Shown here: in pieces, positions 59,952 through 64,000 of the stretch | How the letters are laid out: each line of letters opens with the position of its first letter | How positions within the stretch are numbered: the stretch's first letter is position 1 | Assembly (NCBI GenBank): GCA_009701885.1 | Contig: WLJH01000007.1 | Location: forward strand, 62,001-126,000 | Source: Actinomycetota bacterium | GTDB lineage: Bacteria > Actinomycetota > Actinomycetes > Propionibacteriales > Nocardioidaceae | Direction: 5' to 3' | Length of the DNA stretch: 64,000 nt | Position numbers and translations under genes: made by a program | Notes under the pieces: model-generated | What the model was told of the DNA's origin: nothing | Databases searched by the model: none | What the model saw: only the letters and a program-made list of their open reading frames with translations

Positions 59952-61523
59952 ATGTCGCAGACGATGGTGCGCGTGATCGCTGGGGTGACCGCGCTCGCGC
60001 TGGTGCTGACCGGACTCGGGGTGGCCCTGGCGCTGGTCTTCACGGGTGAGGACGACGCGACTCCCGACCGCGACGGCCCGGCTCCCACGACGACCCCGGC
60101 CCCGGGGGCGACCGACGCCCCTGACCCCGCGCTCGAGGAGTACTACTCCCAGCAGCTCGACTGGGCCCCCTGCGAGCAGGACGACGACCTCGAGTGCGCG
60201 GTGCTGACCGTGCCCGTCGACTACGCCGAGCCTGAGGGCGACACCCTGCGCGTGGCGCTGCTCAAGGTGCCGGCCACCCGGCCCGACCAGCGGATCGGCT
60301 CGCTCGTGGTCAACCCGGGCGGCCCCGGTGCTCCCGGCACCTCGTACGCCGCCTCGGCCGGCCAGGTCCTCCGGCCCGCGCTCTTCCAGGCCTACGACAT
60401 CGTCGGCTTCGACCCGCGCGGCACCGGCGCCTCGGCCCCGGTCGACTGCCTCTCCGACGCCGAGATGGACGAGTTCCTGGCCGCCGACCCCGCCCCGGAC
60501 ACCGAGGCGGAGGTCGACGCGGTGGTCGAGGGGCTCGAGGACTTCTTCGAGGCGTGCGAGCAGAACTCCCCGGACATCGTCGGCCACGTCACCACCGTCG
60601 AGACCGCCCGCGACATGGACGTCCTGCGCGCGGCGCTGGGCGAGTCCGAGCTCGACTACCTCGGCGCCTCCTACGGCACCAAGCTCGGCGCCACCTACGC
60701 CGAGCTCTTCCCTGACCGGGTCGGGCGCCTCGTCCTCGACGGCGCCGTCGACGTCTCGCTGTCCTCGCGCGACCTGACGCTCGGCCAGGCCGCCGGCTTC
60801 CAGCGGGCGCTGGAGGCGTACGTCGGAGCCTGCGTCGACGCCGGTGACTGCTTCCTGGGCGACTCGGTGGACGCCGGGCTGCAGCGGATCTCCGACTTCC
60901 TCGACGAGGTCGACGCCCAGCCGTTGCCTGCGGGCGACCGCGACCTCACCGTCGGCAACGCCTTCTACGGGATCATCACCCCGCTCTACGTCAGCGACTT
61001 CTGGTTCCTGCTCGACGAGGCGCTCGAGACGGCCTTCCGCGGCGACGGCGCCTCCCTCATGCGCCTCGCGGACCTCTACGCCTCGCGCAACCCCGACGGC
61101 ACGTACGCCGACAACTCCACCGAGGCGATCTACGCCATCAACTGCCTCGACGACCCGGGCTCCACCGACCCCGCCGAGATCCCCGCGCAGATCCCCGAGG
61201 TCGAGGAGGTCTCCCCGACGCTGGGCGAGGTCTTCGCGTGGTCGCTGGTCGGGTGCCTCGGCTTCGACCTGGAGCCGGCCGAGGAGGCGCCGCAGATCCG
61301 CGCCGAGGGAGCCGCGCCGATCCTGGTCGTCGGCACCACCCGCGACCCGGCCACCCCCTACGAGTGGGCCGAGGCGCTGGCCGACCAGCTCGCCTCCGGG
61401 GTGCTGCTGACCCGCGACGGCGACGGCCACACGGCGTACAACTCCGGCAACGAGTGCATCGACTCCACCATCGAGGCCTACCTGCTCGAGGGCACCGTGC
61501 CCGAGGACGGCAAGCGCTGCTGA
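59952..61523 (+). CDS. Secreted alpha/beta hydrolase (tripeptidyl aminopeptidase-like)
   Basis: LVVNPGGPGAPGTSYAAS, YDIVGFDPRGTGASAPVDC, LDYLGASYGTKLGATYAELFPDRVGRLVLDGAVD. Confidence 0.93.
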   Translation: MSQTMVRVIAGVTALALVLTGLGVALALVFTGEDDATPDRDGPAPTTTPAPGATDAPDPALEEYYSQQLDWAPCEQDDDLECAVLTVPVDYAEPEGDTLRVALLKVPATRPDQRIGSLVVNPGGPGAPGTSYAASAGQVLRPALFQAYDIVGFDPRGTGASAPVDCLSDAEMDEFLAADPAPDTEAEVDAVVEGLEDFFEACEQNSPDIVGHVTTVETARDMDVLRAALGESELDYLGASYGTKLGATYAELFPDRVGRLVLDGAVDVSLSSRDLTLGQAAGFQRALEAYVGACVDAGDCFLGDSVDAGLQRISDFLDEVDAQPLPAGDRDLTVGNAFYGIITPLYVSDFWFLLDEALETAFRGDGASLMRLADLYASRNPDGTYADNSTEAIYAINCLDDPGSTDPAEIPAQIPEVEEVSPTLGEVFAWSLVGCLGFDLEPAEEAPQIRAEGAAPILVVGTTRDPATPYEWAEALADQLASGVLLTRDGDGHTAYNSGNECIDSTIEAYLLEGTVPEDGKRC

Positions 61524-61784
61524 GACCTTCGCTGGTCGAGGTGCGAGGCGCGCCAGCGCCGAGCCACGAGCCCGGTGACCCCAGGGTCGAGGTGCGGGTC
61601 GAGGTGCGGGTCGAGGCCTGGTGACGCGCAGGACCGCGTCCTGGGGCCTCGACTCCGGTCTCGACTCCGGCCACGAGGCACACCTCGACCCCGGCTCCCG
61701 GCGCGCGGGCTCCCGGCGCGCGGGCTCCAGGGCCGCGCGGGCGCCCCAGGGCCTCGCGGGACCCAGGTGCCGGTGCCGGGGCGG

Positions 61785-62186
61785 TTACCGCGGCAGCACC
61801 GCCCGGGCCAACCCCCGCAGGGTGTCCGCGGCGAAGCCGCCCATGGAGAACGCGTCGTCCCAGACGACGATCTTGCCGTCGCGCAGGGTGAAGGTGCCGC
61901 GCACCCAGAACTCCGAGCGCAGGCGGCCGAGGGTGATCCAGTCGGTGCGGTCGGTGAGCACCGAGTCGCCGTCGGCGGCGACCGCGACGGTGTGCATCTC
62001 GTAGCCGAAGCCGATCCCGCGCTTCTCCATCCCCAAGAGCGCACCGGTCGCGCGGCGACCGCGCAGCGTCGGCAGCCCGGTGTTGCGCCACTCGACCTCG
62101 GGGTCCAGCAGGTCGACCGCGGTGCGGGCGTCGCCGGCGGCGAGGGCGTCGAGGAACGTGGTGACGACGGAGACCTGGTCGATCAT
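61785..62186 (-). CDS. NTF2-like / limonene-epoxide-hydrolase-fold protein
   Basis: MIDQVSVVTTFLDALAAGDARTAVDLLDPEVEWRNTGLPTLRGRRATGALLGMEKRGIGFGYEMH. Confidence 0.82.
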   Translation of the reverse strand: MIDQVSVVTTFLDALAAGDARTAVDLLDPEVEWRNTGLPTLRGRRATGALLGMEKRGIGFGYEMHTVAVAADGDSVLTDRTDWITLGRLRSEFWVRGTFTLRDGKIVVWDDAFSMGGFAADTLRGLARAVLPR

Positions 62187-62244
62187 GCGGACAGGGTAGG
62201 GGTGCGTCCGGGCGGGGGGTCGTCGGCTCCCCGGCCGGACCCGC

Positions 62245-63594
62245 TCACAGCACCCCCAGCACCTCCCGGGCGGTCGCCTCCCCGGAGAGCACCGCACCCT
62301 CCATGTAGCCGTTCCACACCGGCGAGCACTCGGTGCCGGCCCAGTGGACCCGCCCGACCGGCTCGCGCAGCGCCGGGCCGAAGCCGGTCCACACGCCCGG
62401 GGCGAAGTGCGCGCCGTAGCAGCCGCGGGTGAACTCCTCCGCGGTCCAGTCGCGCTCGACGTACTCCACCGGCGAGGCGGCCCGGGGCCCGAAGTAGCGA
62501 ACCAGGCACTCCACGATGGCCGCCTGCCGCTCGGCGGGAGACCGACCCGACCAGGAGCGGGCGGCGGCGCCCTCGAGGAAGCCGCTGAGGATGCCGCGGT
62601 CGTAGCCAGGTGGCGAGTTGTCGAAGACGACCTTGAACGGGCCGGTGTCCGAGCCGACCTGGCCGTTGAGGCCCTCGTCACGCCAGAACGGCGACTCGTA
62701 GACCACGTGCGCCTTGATCACCGAGCCCTGGGGCAGCTTCTGGGTCAGCTGGTCGCGCTGGGCCGGCAGGGCGGGGGAGTAGCGCAGCCGCCCGGCCAGG
62801 GTCGGCGGGAGCGTCACGACCACGCGCGCGCCGTCGAACCGCGTGCCGTTGCGAGTGACCACCGAGACGCCCGAGCCGTCCTGGGAGATCGCCCCCACCG
62901 GCTGGCCCAGCCGCACGTCGAGCCCCTCGGCCATCCGCTGCGAGACCAGCACGGAGCCGCCCTCCACCCGGTCCTGCTGGGCGCCGCGGTCCACGGCCAT
63001 CAGCGTGTCCAGGTCGGTGCCGGAGCGGGTGTAGAAGAGCGCGTGCAGCAGCGAGAGGTCGGCGGTCTCGCAGGCGAAGACCGCCTCGGTGAAGAGCTCG
63101 AAGTAGGCCCGGCCCTGAGGGGTCCGCAGGTTGCGCCGGATCCAGGTCGCCAGGGTCTGCTCGTCCAGGCGGTGGGCGCCGGGCGTGGTCCACGGCGCGT
63201 CGAGGTCGGTACGCCGGGCCAGCCGGCCGAAGCGGGTGACGCCCTGTGCCAGGTCGGCCAGTGCGACAGGGTTGATCCGCGGCACCGCGCCCTTGCGACC
63301 GGCCAGTCGCCCCGTCCGGCGACCGAGGCCGAAGACGATGTCGCCGTCGTTGTACGTCGGGACGGTGCTGAGCCCGAGCTCGGCGACCAGCTCGTACATC
63401 CGGTCCTGGGTCGGCCCGATCCACTGCCCCCCGAGCTCGATCCACTGACCGTCCGACAGCGTCCCTCCCTCGGTGCGCCCGCCGACCCGGTCGCGCGCCT
63501 CGACCACCACGACCGACCGGCCCTCCGCGGCGATGGCCCGAGCCGCCGCCAGCCCGGAGAGCCCGGCCCCGACGATGACGACGTCCCAGCCCAT
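62245..63594 (-). CDS. Flavin-dependent monoamine oxidase family protein
   Basis: MGWDVVIVGAGLSGLAAARAIAAEGRSVVVVEARDRVGGRTEGGTLSDGQWIELGGQWIGPTQDRMYEL...GRVHWAGTECSPVWNGYMEGAVLSGE. Confidence 0.94.
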   Translation of the reverse strand: MGWDVVIVGAGLSGLAAARAIAAEGRSVVVVEARDRVGGRTEGGTLSDGQWIELGGQWIGPTQDRMYELVAELGLSTVPTYNDGDIVFGLGRRTGRLAGRKGAVPRINPVALADLAQGVTRFGRLARRTDLDAPWTTPGAHRLDEQTLATWIRRNLRTPQGRAYFELFTEAVFACETADLSLLHALFYTRSGTDLDTLMAVDRGAQQDRVEGGSVLVSQRMAEGLDVRLGQPVGAISQDGSGVSVVTRNGTRFDGARVVVTLPPTLAGRLRYSPALPAQRDQLTQKLPQGSVIKAHVVYESPFWRDEGLNGQVGSDTGPFKVVFDNSPPGYDRGILSGFLEGAAARSWSGRSPAERQAAIVECLVRYFGPRAASPVEYVERDWTAEEFTRGCYGAHFAPGVWTGFGPALREPVGRVHWAGTECSPVWNGYMEGAVLSGEATAREVLGVL

Positions 63595-63657
63595 GCGCGT
63601 TCCTCCTCGTACGCCGGTGGCCCCCCGGCGTACGACGGGGCGTGCGGTGCCTCGAGG

Positions 63658-64000
63658 CTAGGGCGTGACGGGGTCCGGTGTCGCGGGCGTCGCGGGACGG
63701 CGTGACGCGGTCGCCTCCGCGATGGCCTGCATCCGGGTCGTGGCGAGGTCGATCATCAGCCGGGCGGCGGGGGACAGCACCGCGCCCTTGCGGTGCACGA
63801 CGGCGAAGGTGTCGAACTGGCGCGGTCGCAGCGAGACCCAGCCGGCGTCGGGGGCCAGTCGCGGGAGCAGCTGCTGGGCCGCGCCGAGGGGGATGATCGA
63901 GTCGGCGTACCCCCGCCCCACCAGCTCCACCGCCGTCTCGATGTCCTCGACCTCGATCCGGCTGGCGGGGTTGCGGCCGGCCTCGTGCAGCATCCGGCGC
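63658..64000 (-). CDS. C-terminal part of a LysR-type regulator effector domain (truncated by window edge)
   Basis: IEVEDIETAVELVGRGYADSIIPLGAAQQLLPRLAPDAGWVSLRPRQFDTFAVVHRKGAVLSPAARLMIDL resembles a LysR substrate-binding domain. Confidence 0.65.
   Translation of the reverse strand, partial: RRMLHEAGRNPASRIEVEDIETAVELVGRGYADSIIPLGAAQQLLPRLAPDAGWVSLRPRQFDTFAVVHRKGAVLSPAARLMIDLATTRMQAIAEATASRRPATPATPDPVTP

Overview
High-GC actinobacterial chromosome segment, most like a Nocardioides-type genome judging by gene content, codon bias and repeats. It is mostly ordinary core and metabolic genes: a ferredoxin reductase + acyl-CoA desaturase pair beside a divergent PucR regulator, pgm, LysE/ArgP, an acyl-CoA dehydrogenase, dcd, a siderophore-interacting protein, an HdrD-like Fe-S oxidoreductase, hutH/hutU, dtd, a P450, vapBC, topA, tmk, holB and a flavin amine oxidase. 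There is one tRNA-Gly(CCC). I found no rRNA, CRISPR array, prophage or complete transposon. The most interesting signals are: (i) a small operon (RHH protein, DUF4097 repeat protein, possible 50-aa ORF) preceded by four TGAYRTCA palindromes spaced 11/21/11 bp; (ii) an Fe-S oxidoreductase with a roughly 450-residue disordered Ala/Glu/Pro tail carrying six SLFD motifs; (iii) an exact 85-bp tandem array of tRNA-Gly 3'-fragments directly downstream of the tRNA gene; (iv) long, often two-copy palindromes in most convergent gene gaps; (v) several promoter inverted repeats that suggest testable regulons; (vi) a decayed AbiEi/DUF559-like gene with a pinpointable frameshift. Product names come from reading the translations and family motifs. 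No database search was run, and start codons are often GTG and therefore tentative.
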